Under the pieces are notes generated by a model. That model had not been told where the DNA came from, searched no databases, and worked only from the letters and a program-made list of their open reading frames with translations. Both the position numbers and the translations under genes were made by a program. Below, piece by piece: positions 9,074-17,076 of a DNA stretch of 64,000 nt. Source of the stretch: Acidovorax sp. KKS102 (GTDB lineage Bacteria; Pseudomonadota; Gammaproteobacteria; Burkholderiales; Burkholderiaceae_C); contig NC_018708.1 in the NCBI RefSeq assembly GCF_000302535.1, positions 2,728,001-2,792,000 on the forward strand. Reading direction: 5' to 3'. The stretch's first letter is position 1. The number at the start of each line of letters is the position of its first letter.

Positions 9074-9180
9074 CCCCCTGAGCGGCTGCGCCGCTTCCCC
9101 CTTTCTCTGCACCGCTGCGCGATGCGGAAGGGGGACGCCACCAGCGCGGCGGGGCGGCCCTAGCGCGGTGGCACTGGCCT
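9074..9180. repeat. GC-rich Comamonadaceae-type intergenic repeat
   Basis: Begins immediately after the mmsA stop. It holds a hairpin AGCGGC-TGC-GCCGCT, then CCCCCTT pairing with AAGGGGG about 30 nt on, and GACGCCACCAGCGCGGCGG. I recognise this kind of element as recurrent downstream of genes in Acidovorax, Delftia and Comamonas; only one copy is in this window, so the repeat call rests on recollection. Confidence 0.5.
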
Positions 9181-9227
9181 TGAGCCCCGCCAGTCATGAC
9201 CACTGTGGTCGATGGTAAAAGCGGGGA

Positions 9228-9650
9228 ATGCAATTTTTCAAGACGAAGAAGCGGGGATTGGCAATGTTCTTCAGCCTCGGTGCTGTTTGCGTGATGCTGA
9301 TGAGTGCCGATGCCCACGCGCAGGCCGGTGCCGCCTGCAAACCCGGCGGCACGGTCGAAGAAACCAACGCCTGCGCCGTGCAAGCCTTTCAGGCGGCCGA
9401 TACCGAGATCGCCGTCCTTTACGGCGACGTGATGCGCGCCCTGTCGGCCCACGAGCGGCCACAGCTGCGGCAAGAGCACACGGCCTGGCAACGCGAGCGC
9501 ACCACGCGCTGCAAGCAGGCCCAGCGCAGCAACGAGTCGCAACCCCAGTGGCCGCGCCTGTACCACGAGTGCCTCACGGCCGAAACCCAGACGCGCCGCA
9601 AAGGCCTGATGCGCTGGCTGACGCTGGACCACCCGTCCGCCAAGCCATGA
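9228..9650 (+). CDS. LprI-like (DUF1311) exported protein
   Basis: 140 residues with a signal peptide (KTKKRGLAMFFSLGAVCVML, cleavage near AHAQA at 30-33). The mature part has four cysteines and the pattern ACKPGGTVEETNACAVQAFQ... AWQRERTTRC... YHECLTAETQTR, which resembles the DUF1311/LprI lysozyme-inhibitor-like family. Periplasmic location is predicted. A second start at residue 13 (9264) has an equally good ribosome site. It lies between mmsA and the acyl-CoA dehydrogenase without an obvious link to valine metabolism. Confidence 0.7.
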   Translation: MQFFKTKKRGLAMFFSLGAVCVMLMSADAHAQAGAACKPGGTVEETNACAVQAFQAADTEIAVLYGDVMRALSAHERPQLRQEHTAWQRERTTRCKQAQRSNESQPQWPRLYHECLTAETQTRRKGLMRWLTLDHPSAKP

Positions 9651-9695
9651 ACACGCCCCACCCCAGAACAACAAAAAGCCAAGAGACAGAACACC

Positions 9696-10862
9696 ATGGA
9701 CTTTGAACTCACCGAAGAGCAGCGCGCCTTTGCCCAGACTGCGCGCGACTTTGCCCAGGCAGAGCTGGCACCCCACGCCGCGCACTGGGACGAAGAAGGC
9801 ATCTTCCCCAAAGAAGCCATCGCCAAGGCGGGCGAGCTGGGCTTTTGTGGCCTGTACGCCCCCGAAGCCGCCGGTGGCCTCGCCCTGCCACGCCTCGACG
9901 CGACGCTGGTTTTCGAAGAAATGGCGGCGGTAGACCCATCCACCACCGCCTTCATCACCATCCACAACATGGCCACCTGGATGCTGGGCACCTGGGCCAC
10001 ACCCGCCGTGCGCGACCACTGGGGCCCGCTGCTGACCACCGGCGAAAAGCTCGCGAGCTACTGCCTGACCGAGCCCGGCGCAGGCTCCGACGCCGCCTCG
10101 CTCAAGACCCGCGCCGAACTGGTCGGCAACGAATACGTCATCAACGGCGCCAAGGCTTTCATCAGCGGTGCAGGCAGCACTGACGTGCTGGTGCTCATGG
10201 CCCGCACGGGTGATGCAGCATCGGGCGCCAGCGGCATCAGCGCCTTTGCCGTGCCCGCCGACACACCCGGCATCAGCTACGGCAAGAAGGAACAGAAGAT
10301 GGGCTGGAACAGCCAGCCCACGCGCACCATCAGCTTTGACAACGTGCGCATCCCTGCCGACCACCTGCTGGGCCGCGAAGGCGAAGGCTTCAAGATCGCG
10401 ATGAAGGGCCTGGACGGCGGCCGCATCAACATCGCCACCTGCTCGGTGGGCGCAGCCCAAGGCGCGCTCAACGCCGCGCAGCAGTACATGCAAGACCGCA
10501 AACAGTTTGGCAAACCCATCGCCAGCTTCCAGGCCCTGCAGTTCAAGCTGGCCGACATGGCCACAGAACTGGTCGCAGCGCGCCAAATGGTGCGCCTGGC
10601 CGCCAGCAAGCTGGACGCCGGTGCGCGCGACGCATCCACCTACTGCGCCATGGCCAAGCGCTTTGCCACCGACGCAGGCTTTACCGTGGTCAACGAGGCC
10701 CTGCAACTGCACGGCGGCTACGGCTACATCCGCGAATACCCGCTGGAGCGCCTGCTGCGCGACGCACGTGTGCACCAGATTCTGGAAGGCACCAACGAAA
10801 TCATGCGCGTGATCATTGCGCGGCGCATGCTGGACGGGGATGCCACCGAGGCCATCCGGTAG
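9696..10862 (+). CDS. Acyl-CoA dehydrogenase, isobutyryl-CoA type
   Basis: 388 residues. Full acyl-CoA dehydrogenase architecture: N-terminal helical domain (MDFELTEEQRAFAQTARDFA), the FAD/substrate signature YCLTEPGAGSDAASLKT (near 125), RKQFGKPIASFQALQF, and the C-terminal LHGGYGYIREYPLERLLRD ... QILEGTNEIMR. It would oxidise a short branched acyl-CoA; the mmsA and mmsB neighbours point to isobutyryl-CoA (valine step 3). The TAG stop at 10860-10862 lies in the edge of a palindromic element that follows directly. Confidence 0.88.
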   Translation: MDFELTEEQRAFAQTARDFAQAELAPHAAHWDEEGIFPKEAIAKAGELGFCGLYAPEAAGGLALPRLDATLVFEEMAAVDPSTTAFITIHNMATWMLGTWATPAVRDHWGPLLTTGEKLASYCLTEPGAGSDAASLKTRAELVGNEYVINGAKAFISGAGSTDVLVLMARTGDAASGASGISAFAVPADTPGISYGKKEQKMGWNSQPTRTISFDNVRIPADHLLGREGEGFKIAMKGLDGGRINIATCSVGAAQGALNAAQQYMQDRKQFGKPIASFQALQFKLADMATELVAARQMVRLAASKLDAGARDASTYCAMAKRFATDAGFTVVNEALQLHGGYGYIREYPLERLLRDARVHQILEGTNEIMRVIIARRMLDGDATEAIR

Positions 10863-10911
10863 CTACTAAATTCATAGCTATCCAGGCATATTGCACTAGC
10901 GCTACCGGCAT
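10860..10911. repeat. Short palindromic element, copy 2
   Basis: Reads TAGCTACTAAATTCATAGCT ... CATATTGCACTAGCGCTACC, the reverse orientation of the family consensus. Its first bases are the stop codon of the acyl-CoA dehydrogenase, so it sits flush against the coding end. Confidence 0.7.
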
Positions 10912-10924
10912 TTTTTCTCTCACC

Positions 10925-11455
10925 ATGCCCGCCCGCCCACTGTCTGACGAAACCCTGCACCTGATCGACGCCGTGCGCACGGCGCTCGCGCACCGCAGCG
11001 ACGTGGAAGAGCGTGCCCTGTTTGGAACGCACGCCTTCTTCGTGGACGGCAAGATGTGCATCGCCGTCAAGGGCGAGGAGCTGCTGGTGCGTTTGCCGCC
11101 GGAACGGCACGGCGAGTTGCAGGAGATGCAGAACACGCGCGAACTCTCTCCAGGCGGCGGGATGAAGGGCTACTTCTGGGTGGAGCCCAACGGCTTTTCC
11201 ACCCGGGCGCAATGGAGCTTCTGGATCGACGAAGCACTGGCCTACAACCCGCACGCCAAGGCGGCACCGCCCAAGAAAAAAACGGATGCCGCCAAAGCCC
11301 GGCCAGCTACTGCCAAGACAGTCGCAGCAACAGGCACGCGCACGAAAGGAGCGACAAGCACGACCGCCAAGGCCGCCAAGGCCGCCAAGGCCGCCAAGCC
11401 TCCTGCCAAAAAGCCCGCCGCCAAGAAGCACAGCATCTTCGAAGCCGACGACTGA
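10925..11455 (+). CDS. TfoX N-terminal-domain protein with Lys/Ala-rich tail
   Basis: 176 residues in two parts. Residues 1-115 match the TfoX/Sxy N-terminal domain (ERALFGTHAFFVDGKMCIAV ... GGMKGYFWVEPNGF ... WIDEALAYNPHA). Residues 116-176 are low-complexity Lys/Ala/Pro (repeated AAKAAKAAK, then PPAKKPAAKK), like histone H1, and the DNA shows tandem GCCGCCAAG units. The TfoX C-terminal domain is missing, so a competence role should not be assumed; nucleic-acid contact via the tail is plausible. Confidence 0.8.
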   Translation: MPARPLSDETLHLIDAVRTALAHRSDVEERALFGTHAFFVDGKMCIAVKGEELLVRLPPERHGELQEMQNTRELSPGGGMKGYFWVEPNGFSTRAQWSFWIDEALAYNPHAKAAPPKKKTDAAKARPATAKTVAATGTRTKGATSTTAKAAKAAKAAKPPAKKPAAKKHSIFEADD

Positions 11456-11488
11456 CTCACCCCTCCACACCCCACCCGGAGCCCCACC

Positions 11489-11890
11489 ATGCCCCTTCGC
11501 ATCGTCCGCCTTGGCACCCCGCGCACCGCTGGGGAAGGCACCCGCATCGGCACCGTGCGCCGCCCACCGCGTGGCGTGCCCAAGGCCGAGTTCGCCAGCC
11601 GCGACTACTACGACGTGTGGTACCCCCTGCTCTCCCCCAGCGCCGACCTCATGGCCCAGGTCCAGCAGGTGCCCATCGGTAAGGAGGGCGACAAGGCGTG
11701 GGAGACCTTCACCAAACAGTTCCGCAAGGAACTGGCCCAGCCCGAGGCCAGCCGCACGCTGGATTTGCTGGCCGCGCTGTCGCACCACAGTGCCATGTCG
11801 CTGGGCTGCTACTGCGAGGACGAAGCCCGCTGCCACCGGTCGGTGCTCCGCGCTGAGCTGGCGGGCCGCGGAGCAGACATCGCCGATTGA
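11489..11890 (+). CDS. DUF488-family protein
   Basis: 133 residues. The pattern IGTVRRPPRGV ... DYYDVWYPLLSPS ... LLAALSHHSAMSLGCYCEDEARCHRSVL is typical of DUF488 proteins, with the conserved GCYCEDE.RCHR cysteine/histidine cluster near residues 108-118. Biochemical function is unknown. ATG at 11489 has GGAG upstream. It is 33 bp after the TfoX-like gene and may share its transcript. Confidence 0.85.
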   Translation: MPLRIVRLGTPRTAGEGTRIGTVRRPPRGVPKAEFASRDYYDVWYPLLSPSADLMAQVQQVPIGKEGDKAWETFTKQFRKELAQPEASRTLDLLAALSHHSAMSLGCYCEDEARCHRSVLRAELAGRGADIAD

Positions 11891-11899
11891 TTTCAGATG

Positions 11900-11951
11900 T
11901 TTTTGGGCTCAAGCGCTAGATGAATATGCGCTGGTAGCTATCAAATTCATA
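11900..11951. repeat. Short palindromic element, copy 3
   Basis: TTGGGCTCAAGCGCTAGAT, then ATATGCGCTGGTAGCTATCA and AATTCAT. One of the clearest full-length copies, placed between the DUF488 gene and mmsB. Confidence 0.75.
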
Positions 11952-12006
11952 CCGAACCCGAACCCTTTTCTTTCACCATCACAACGACATCCAGGAGCAA
12001 CACAGC

Positions 12007-12891
12007 ATGAAAATCGCATTCATCGGCCTCGGCAACATGGGCGGCCCCATGGCACACAACCTGCACAAGGCAGGCCACGAAGTGCGCGCTTTCGACCTCT
12101 CGCAACCCGCCCGCGACAAGCTGGCCGCAGACGGCGTGCCCATCGCAGCTGACGCCAAGGCCGCCGTGGCGGGTGCCGAAGTCGTCATCAGCATGCTGCC
12201 CGCCAGCCAGCATGTGGAAGGCCTGTTCCTCGGCGCGGGCGACCTGCTGGCCCAGCTGCCTGCGGGCACGCTGATCATCGACTGCTCCACCATCGCTGCC
12301 GCCACCTCCCGCAAGGTGGCCGAGGCCGCCAAGGCCAAGGGCGTGGCCTTTATCGACGCGCCCGTGTCGGGCGGCACCGGCGGCGCCATTGCAGGCACCC
12401 TCACCTTCATGGTGGGCGGCGACGCGGCTGATCTGGAACGCGCCCGCCCCGTGCTCGAAAAAATGGGCGCCAACATCTTCCACGCGGGCGCCGTGGGCGC
12501 AGGCCAGACCGCCAAGATCTGCAACAACATGCTGCTGGGCATCCTGATGGCCGGCACCAGCGAGGCCATCGCCCTGGGCGTGGCCAACGGCCTGGACCCC
12601 AAGGTACTGAGCGAAATCATGCGCCGCAGCTCGGGCGGCAACTGGGCGCTGGAGAAGTACAACCCCTTCCCCGGCGTGATGGAAACTGCGCCCGCCAGCA
12701 AAGGCTATGCGGGCGGCTTTGGTACGGACCTAATGCTCAAGGACCTGGGCCTGGCGCAGGAGAACGCGATGGCGGTGAAGGCTGCCACGCCGCTGGGGGG
12801 TATGGCGCGTAATCTGTATGCGGCGCACAGCTTGGCGGGCCACGGCGCGCTGGATTTCTCCAGCATCATCAAGATGGTGCAAAAGGGCTGA
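12007..12891 (+). CDS. mmsB: 3-Hydroxyisobutyrate dehydrogenase
   Basis: 294 residues. The N-terminal Rossmann motif IAFIGLGNMGGPMAHNL (3-19), the substrate-site DAPVSGGTGGAIAGTL (118-133) and the catalytic lysine in VGAGQTAKICNNMLLG (near 171) define the beta-hydroxyacid dehydrogenase family. The length and G-N-M-G pattern fit MmsB, which oxidises 3-hydroxyisobutyrate to methylmalonate semialdehyde, the substrate of MmsA upstream. AGGAG precedes the start. A strong terminator follows at 12979. Confidence 0.9.
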   Translation: MKIAFIGLGNMGGPMAHNLHKAGHEVRAFDLSQPARDKLAADGVPIAADAKAAVAGAEVVISMLPASQHVEGLFLGAGDLLAQLPAGTLIIDCSTIAAATSRKVAEAAKAKGVAFIDAPVSGGTGGAIAGTLTFMVGGDAADLERARPVLEKMGANIFHAGAVGAGQTAKICNNMLLGILMAGTSEAIALGVANGLDPKVLSEIMRRSSGGNWALEKYNPFPGVMETAPASKGYAGGFGTDLMLKDLGLAQENAMAVKAATPLGGMARNLYAAHSLAGHGALDFSSIIKMVQKG

Positions 12892-12978
12892 AAGCGAATA
12901 CGCTGAGGACCCAGGGCTGGGGGCGCTGCTGATCTTTGCGGCCCCCTCGTCCACCGAGGGCCTCACGCCGCAGCCACC

Positions 12979-13006
12979 ATGCCGACCTGCAGGTCGGCAT
13001 TTTTTT
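12979..13006 (+). terminator. Intrinsic terminator after mmsB
   Basis: Perfect palindrome ATGCCGACCTGC/AGGTCGGCAT (12979-13000) followed by seven T. It closes the rightward valine group before the convergent signalling operon. Confidence 0.85.
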
Positions 13007-13011
13007 GCCCG

Positions 13012-16000
13012 CTATTTCGCCACCAGGGTCTGGAGAAACTGCTCCTCAAACACCTCGGCAGGCACCGGCTTGCTCAACAGGTACCCCTGGATCTCGTCGC
13101 AGCCCAGCAGTGCCAGATGGCGGGACTGGTCCTCGGTCTCCACCCCTTCGGCGACCACCTTCAGGCCCAGCGAATGCCCCAGGTTGATGATGGTGGAGAC
13201 CAGCGCCACGCCCTGCGGGCCCGAGGCCATGTTGAGGATGAAGGACCGGTCGATCTTGAGCGTGTCCACCGGCAGTTTGGCGAGGTAACTCAGGGATGAG
13301 AACCCTGTGCCGAAGTCGTCGATGGCGATGGTGATGCCCATCTCGCGCAGTGCATGCAGGCTGGCGGTGCTGTGCTGCACGTCGTCCATGACCATGCTTT
13401 CGGTGATCTCCAGCTCCAGCCCGGCGGCCGCATTGGCGTCGTGGGCCACGGCGTCGCGCACCTCGGCAATGAAGCCCCGGTGCCGCAGCTGAAGAAACGA
13501 CACATTGACGGCCACCCGCAGGGGCGCCAGCCCTGCCTGGCGCCAGCGCAGGTTGTCGGCCAGGGCCTGGCGCAGCGCCCAGCGACCCACGTCGTAGATC
13601 AGGCCGGTTTCTTCCAGGATGGGGATGAACTGCGCGGGCGGCACCAGCCCCCGGCGGGGGTCGTTCCAGCGGATCAGGGCCTCGGCCCCGGCGATGGCGC
13701 CCGAGGCCAGGTGCTGCTTGGGCTGGTAGTGCAGCGCAAACAGGCCCTGCTCCAGCGCATCGCGCAGGCGCCCCTCCAGGCTCAGCGCTTCGGCCACGCG
13801 GGTGTTCATCTCCGAGGTGTAGAACAACAGGCTGTCGGCCGAGGCCTTGGCCTTGTTGAGGGCTGCCTCGGCGTTGCGCAGCAGGGTTTCTGCATCGGCA
13901 CCATCCATGGGGTACAGCGCGACACCGGCTTTGGCGGCCATGCGCAGCTCGGTGCCGCCCAGCACAAAGGGCGCATCAAAACAGGCGCGCATCAGGCCAT
14001 CCAGTGCCAGCGCCACCGCGCCCGCATCCCGCGCGTCAGTCACGGCGATGCCAAAGCTGTTGACGCCAATGCGCGCCACGTCGTACGCGTCGCCCGCCGC
14101 CTGCTGCAGCCGCTGCGCCACCTGCTTGAGCAGTTCGTCGCCCTCCTGGCGCCCCAGGGTATCGTTGACAAAGCGAAACCGGCTGATGTCCATGAGCCCC
14201 ATGCCGAGCAGCGTCTTGGAGCCTTCGCGTGGCCGCAGGTGCTGGCCGCTGCGCTCCAGGAACAGGGTGCGGTTGGGCAGACCGGTGATGTCGTCGTAGT
14301 ACGCCAGGTAGTTCAGCCGCTCTTCCTTGTCGAGGTGGTCCATGGCAAAGCCGATGTCCCCCGCCAGCTCGGTCAGCAGGTGCATCTCGTCATCGTCAAA
14401 GAACTCGGCTTCGTCGGCAAACAGGGCAATCACGCCGACCACCTCATGCGCCACCAGCAGGGGCAACACGGCCATCGATGCTACGCCGCGCGCAGCCAGC
14501 TCCTGGGGGACGAGGATGCGCGGGTCGTTCTGAATGTCCTCACACACCACGGACTGCCGGGTGCGCACCACGCTGGCGCTCAGGCTTTCGCCCTCTCTCG
14601 GGGTTTCGCTCAGCCACAACCGGCGCCGCACATGCATGAGGAACTCCGCCCCGGCCCCGGCAAGCGCTACCGGCACCACCTCTTGCAGGGCGTGGTCCAC
14701 GCGACCGATCCAGGCGATCTTGAACTGGCCGTGCTCCACCGCGATGCGGCAGGCCTCGCGGAACAGCTCGTCGCGCTGGCGCACCCGCACGATCAGGGTG
14801 TTGATGCCGCTGAGCACGGCATACACGCGGTTCAGCCGCTTGATGCGCCGCTCGGCGTCGCGGCGTGCCGTGATGTCCTCACCCAGGGCCGCCACCCCCG
14901 TCACCTGCCCGCCCACGGAGCGCAGCACCGTGTTGTTCCAGTGCACCAGGCGCCGCTCGCCAGACCGGGTCAGGATCTCGTTGTCGTAATGCCAGGCCGA
15001 GGGCCGGTCGGCCAGCACGTCAGCAAAGACGCTGCGCACATCGCCCATCTCGGGCGGCACGAACAGGTCGAACCAGTTGCGGCCAAACACTTCGTCGCGC
15101 TGCCAGCCGGTCAGCCGCAGCAGGTAGTCGTTGCAGTAGGTGATGCGGCCTTCGCAGTCCAGCATCAGCGAAATCATCTCGACCTTGTCGAGCATGTCGT
15201 TGAAGCGGCGGTCGCTTTCGTGCAGTTCTTCTTCGGCGCGCTTTTCCTTGGTGATGTCCTGGATGGTGTTGAACCAGCGGCCCAGCTCGCCCCGGCCCGC
15301 TTCGTCCTCCAGGGGCTCCATCACCTGGCGCAGGTACAGCGGCTGGCCGTCGCCACGCACCACGCGGTAGGTAAAGTCCATGCGCGCGCCCTGGTGCGCC
15401 GCCTGCAGCGCGTGGCGGCGGAACATGTCGCGGTCATCGGGGTGCACCAGCGCCAGCCAGTCGCGGGCCGAGCGGGGCATGGCGCTCTCGTCCAGCCCCA
15501 GCATGTCAGGCAAGGTGTCCAGCCAGCTCTCAAAGGCGCCGTCAGGCCCGCTGATGACGTGGGATATCTTGGCCAGCGCCTGGGCCCTGCGCAGGCTGGC
15601 CTTGTTGGCGCGCAGGGCATCCACAGCCCGCTGGCGCTCTTGCACCTGCACCTGCAGTTGCTCGGCGTGCTGCTGGATCTCCTGGTACAGGCTGCCGTTT
15701 TCGTAGATGCGGCCCACTTGCGCGCCCAGGATGGCCAGGACTTTTTCATCGTCGGCGCTGAAGGCGTCCGCCCCCTGTTTGTTGGCCAGGCACAGCCAGC
15801 CATAGGAGAACGACAGCGACACGATGGGCGCGATCACTGCCGTGTGCACCGGGGGATATCCTGCGGGCAAGCCCAGCGCCACGGGGTCACCCCCTGCATT
15901 AACAAGGCGGTGCGGCTGGCGTTCCGCCCGCAGCTGGCCCAGCAGCCCGTGCGACACCACGGGCAGATCAACAGGCCCGTTCTGCAGGGCAGGGTCCATG

Positions 16001-16644
16001 CCGCTGGTGCAGGTGATGGCGCCGTCGCTGTGCTTGCGCACCACGCACAGCACGGCGTACTGCGCGCCCACCAGCTCGCGGGCGCCACGGCACACATTGG
16101 CCAGCAGCACCTGCGGGTCGCGCTCTGAGGCCAGCTGCAGGTTCAGGTCGGTCAGTGCGGACAGGCGTCGGTTCATGGCTGCCAGCTCGGCCACGTTGCC
16201 GGTGAGCTTGTCCGTCATCAGCTGCAGGTGGCGGGTCTGAAAGCTGTGCTCCAGCGCCACCGAGGGCTGGTGGCGGATCTGCGTGAGCGCCTGTTCGATG
16301 GCCGCCAGAATGTCTTGCGGCTCGCAGGGCTTGAACAGCACCTGGGTCACGCCGCAGGCCTCGGCCAGACGCAGGGCTTCTTCCTCCTGGTAGTGCGCAC
16401 TGCAAAAGATCACCTGCGTGGCCGCCAGGCCATGGTCGGAGCGCAGTTGCCGCACGAACTCAAAGCCGTCCATGGTCGGCATCAGGATGTCGGAGATCAC
16501 CAGGTCCGGCCGCTCGGCACGGACCAGGGCCAGCGCCTCGGCGCCATCGGCCGCCTCCAGCGCCTGGTGGCCGCTGTGCCCGATGAGCGTGACCACCAGC
16601 GCGCGGTTGGCGGGGAGGTCATCAACGACGAGGATCTTTGCCAT
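13012..16644 (-). CDS. REC-GAF-PAS-PAS-GAF-GGDEF(degenerate)-EAL protein; likely c-di-GMP phosphodiesterase
   Basis: 1210 residues. In order: receiver domain (1-120, phospho-acceptor Asp52 in ISDILMP), GAF (about 165-315), coiled linker, PAS (about 350-475), PAS (480-600), GAF (605-770), GGDEF fold (780-945) and EAL (955-1205). The GGDEF signature is GVNSF at 860-864, so cyclase activity should be lost. The EAL side is intact: EAL at 988-990, NVSFLQLR, ELEITES, DDFGTG at 1109-1114, LKIDRSF and VAEGVET. The expected output is c-di-GMP breakdown gated by phosphorylation and ligands. Last gene of a three-gene operon, 18 bp after the stand-alone receiver. Confidence 0.92.
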   Translation of the reverse strand: MAKILVVDDLPANRALVVTLIGHSGHQALEAADGAEALALVRAERPDLVISDILMPTMDGFEFVRQLRSDHGLAATQVIFCSAHYQEEEALRLAEACGVTQVLFKPCEPQDILAAIEQALTQIRHQPSVALEHSFQTRHLQLMTDKLTGNVAELAAMNRRLSALTDLNLQLASERDPQVLLANVCRGARELVGAQYAVLCVVRKHSDGAITCTSGMDPALQNGPVDLPVVSHGLLGQLRAERQPHRLVNAGGDPVALGLPAGYPPVHTAVIAPIVSLSFSYGWLCLANKQGADAFSADDEKVLAILGAQVGRIYENGSLYQEIQQHAEQLQVQVQERQRAVDALRANKASLRRAQALAKISHVISGPDGAFESWLDTLPDMLGLDESAMPRSARDWLALVHPDDRDMFRRHALQAAHQGARMDFTYRVVRGDGQPLYLRQVMEPLEDEAGRGELGRWFNTIQDITKEKRAEEELHESDRRFNDMLDKVEMISLMLDCEGRITYCNDYLLRLTGWQRDEVFGRNWFDLFVPPEMGDVRSVFADVLADRPSAWHYDNEILTRSGERRLVHWNNTVLRSVGGQVTGVAALGEDITARRDAERRIKRLNRVYAVLSGINTLIVRVRQRDELFREACRIAVEHGQFKIAWIGRVDHALQEVVPVALAGAGAEFLMHVRRRLWLSETPREGESLSASVVRTRQSVVCEDIQNDPRILVPQELAARGVASMAVLPLLVAHEVVGVIALFADEAEFFDDDEMHLLTELAGDIGFAMDHLDKEERLNYLAYYDDITGLPNRTLFLERSGQHLRPREGSKTLLGMGLMDISRFRFVNDTLGRQEGDELLKQVAQRLQQAAGDAYDVARIGVNSFGIAVTDARDAGAVALALDGLMRACFDAPFVLGGTELRMAAKAGVALYPMDGADAETLLRNAEAALNKAKASADSLLFYTSEMNTRVAEALSLEGRLRDALEQGLFALHYQPKQHLASGAIAGAEALIRWNDPRRGLVPPAQFIPILEETGLIYDVGRWALRQALADNLRWRQAGLAPLRVAVNVSFLQLRHRGFIAEVRDAVAHDANAAAGLELEITESMVMDDVQHSTASLHALREMGITIAIDDFGTGFSSLSYLAKLPVDTLKIDRSFILNMASGPQGVALVSTIINLGHSLGLKVVAEGVETEDQSRHLALLGCDEIQGYLLSKPVPAEVFEEQFLQTLVAK

Positions 16645-16662
16645 GCTGTAAGTGCTGGGGGT

Positions 16663-17076
16663 TCAACCTGATTGAGGGGGTGTTTGCCGGGCACTGGCCA
16701 AAAACGCCTCGATCTGCTGCACAAAGGTTTCGGGCGTGATGGGCTTGGACAGGTGTTCATTAAAACCGACTTCGAGGGCCTTCTCACGGTCGCCCGGCAT
16801 CGAGAAGGCCGTCACCGCGACCAGAGGCACCACCCGCCAGCGCGGGCTGGACCGCAGGCCCCGGGCCACTTCGTAGCCGTTCATCACGGGCATCTGCAGA
16901 TCACACAGCACGATGTCCGGCCCCTCGGCCAGCGCCAGGTCCAGCCCCACGGCGCCGTTCTCGGCGGCCAGCACCCGGTGGCCAGCAGCTTCAAGCAAAT
17001 AGGTGACCAGCATGCGACTGGCGTCATCGTCTTCGATGACCAGAACGGTGGCGGGATGGGTGGTGGTGGTCGTCAT
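16663..17076 (-). CDS. Stand-alone response-regulator receiver protein
   Basis: 137 residues, a single CheY-like receiver: acidic pocket VIEDDDAS (13-20), phospho-acceptor Asp59 in LCDLQMPVMNG, Thr in VAVTAFS, and Lys in LSKPIT (near 110). No output domain, so it probably relays phosphate from the kinase encoded just upstream to another protein. Its ATG overlaps the kinase stop (ATGA, 17073-17076), implying translational coupling. Confidence 0.93.
   Translation of the reverse strand: MTTTTTHPATVLVIEDDDASRMLVTYLLEAAGHRVLAAENGAVGLDLALAEGPDIVLCDLQMPVMNGYEVARGLRSSPRWRVVPLVAVTAFSMPGDREKALEVGFNEHLSKPITPETFVQQIEAFLASARQTPPQSG

Noticed and set aside
10925..11455. Competence regulator TfoX/Sxy
   Set aside because: Only the N-terminal TfoX domain is present; the C-terminal domain is replaced by a Lys/Ala tail, so the competence role was not assigned.
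13354..16128. 924-codon open frame on the plus strand
   Set aside because: Antisense to the GAF/PAS/GGDEF/EAL gene; composition is His/Gln/Val-rich shadow coding with no domain, and the minus-strand protein has clear motifs throughout.
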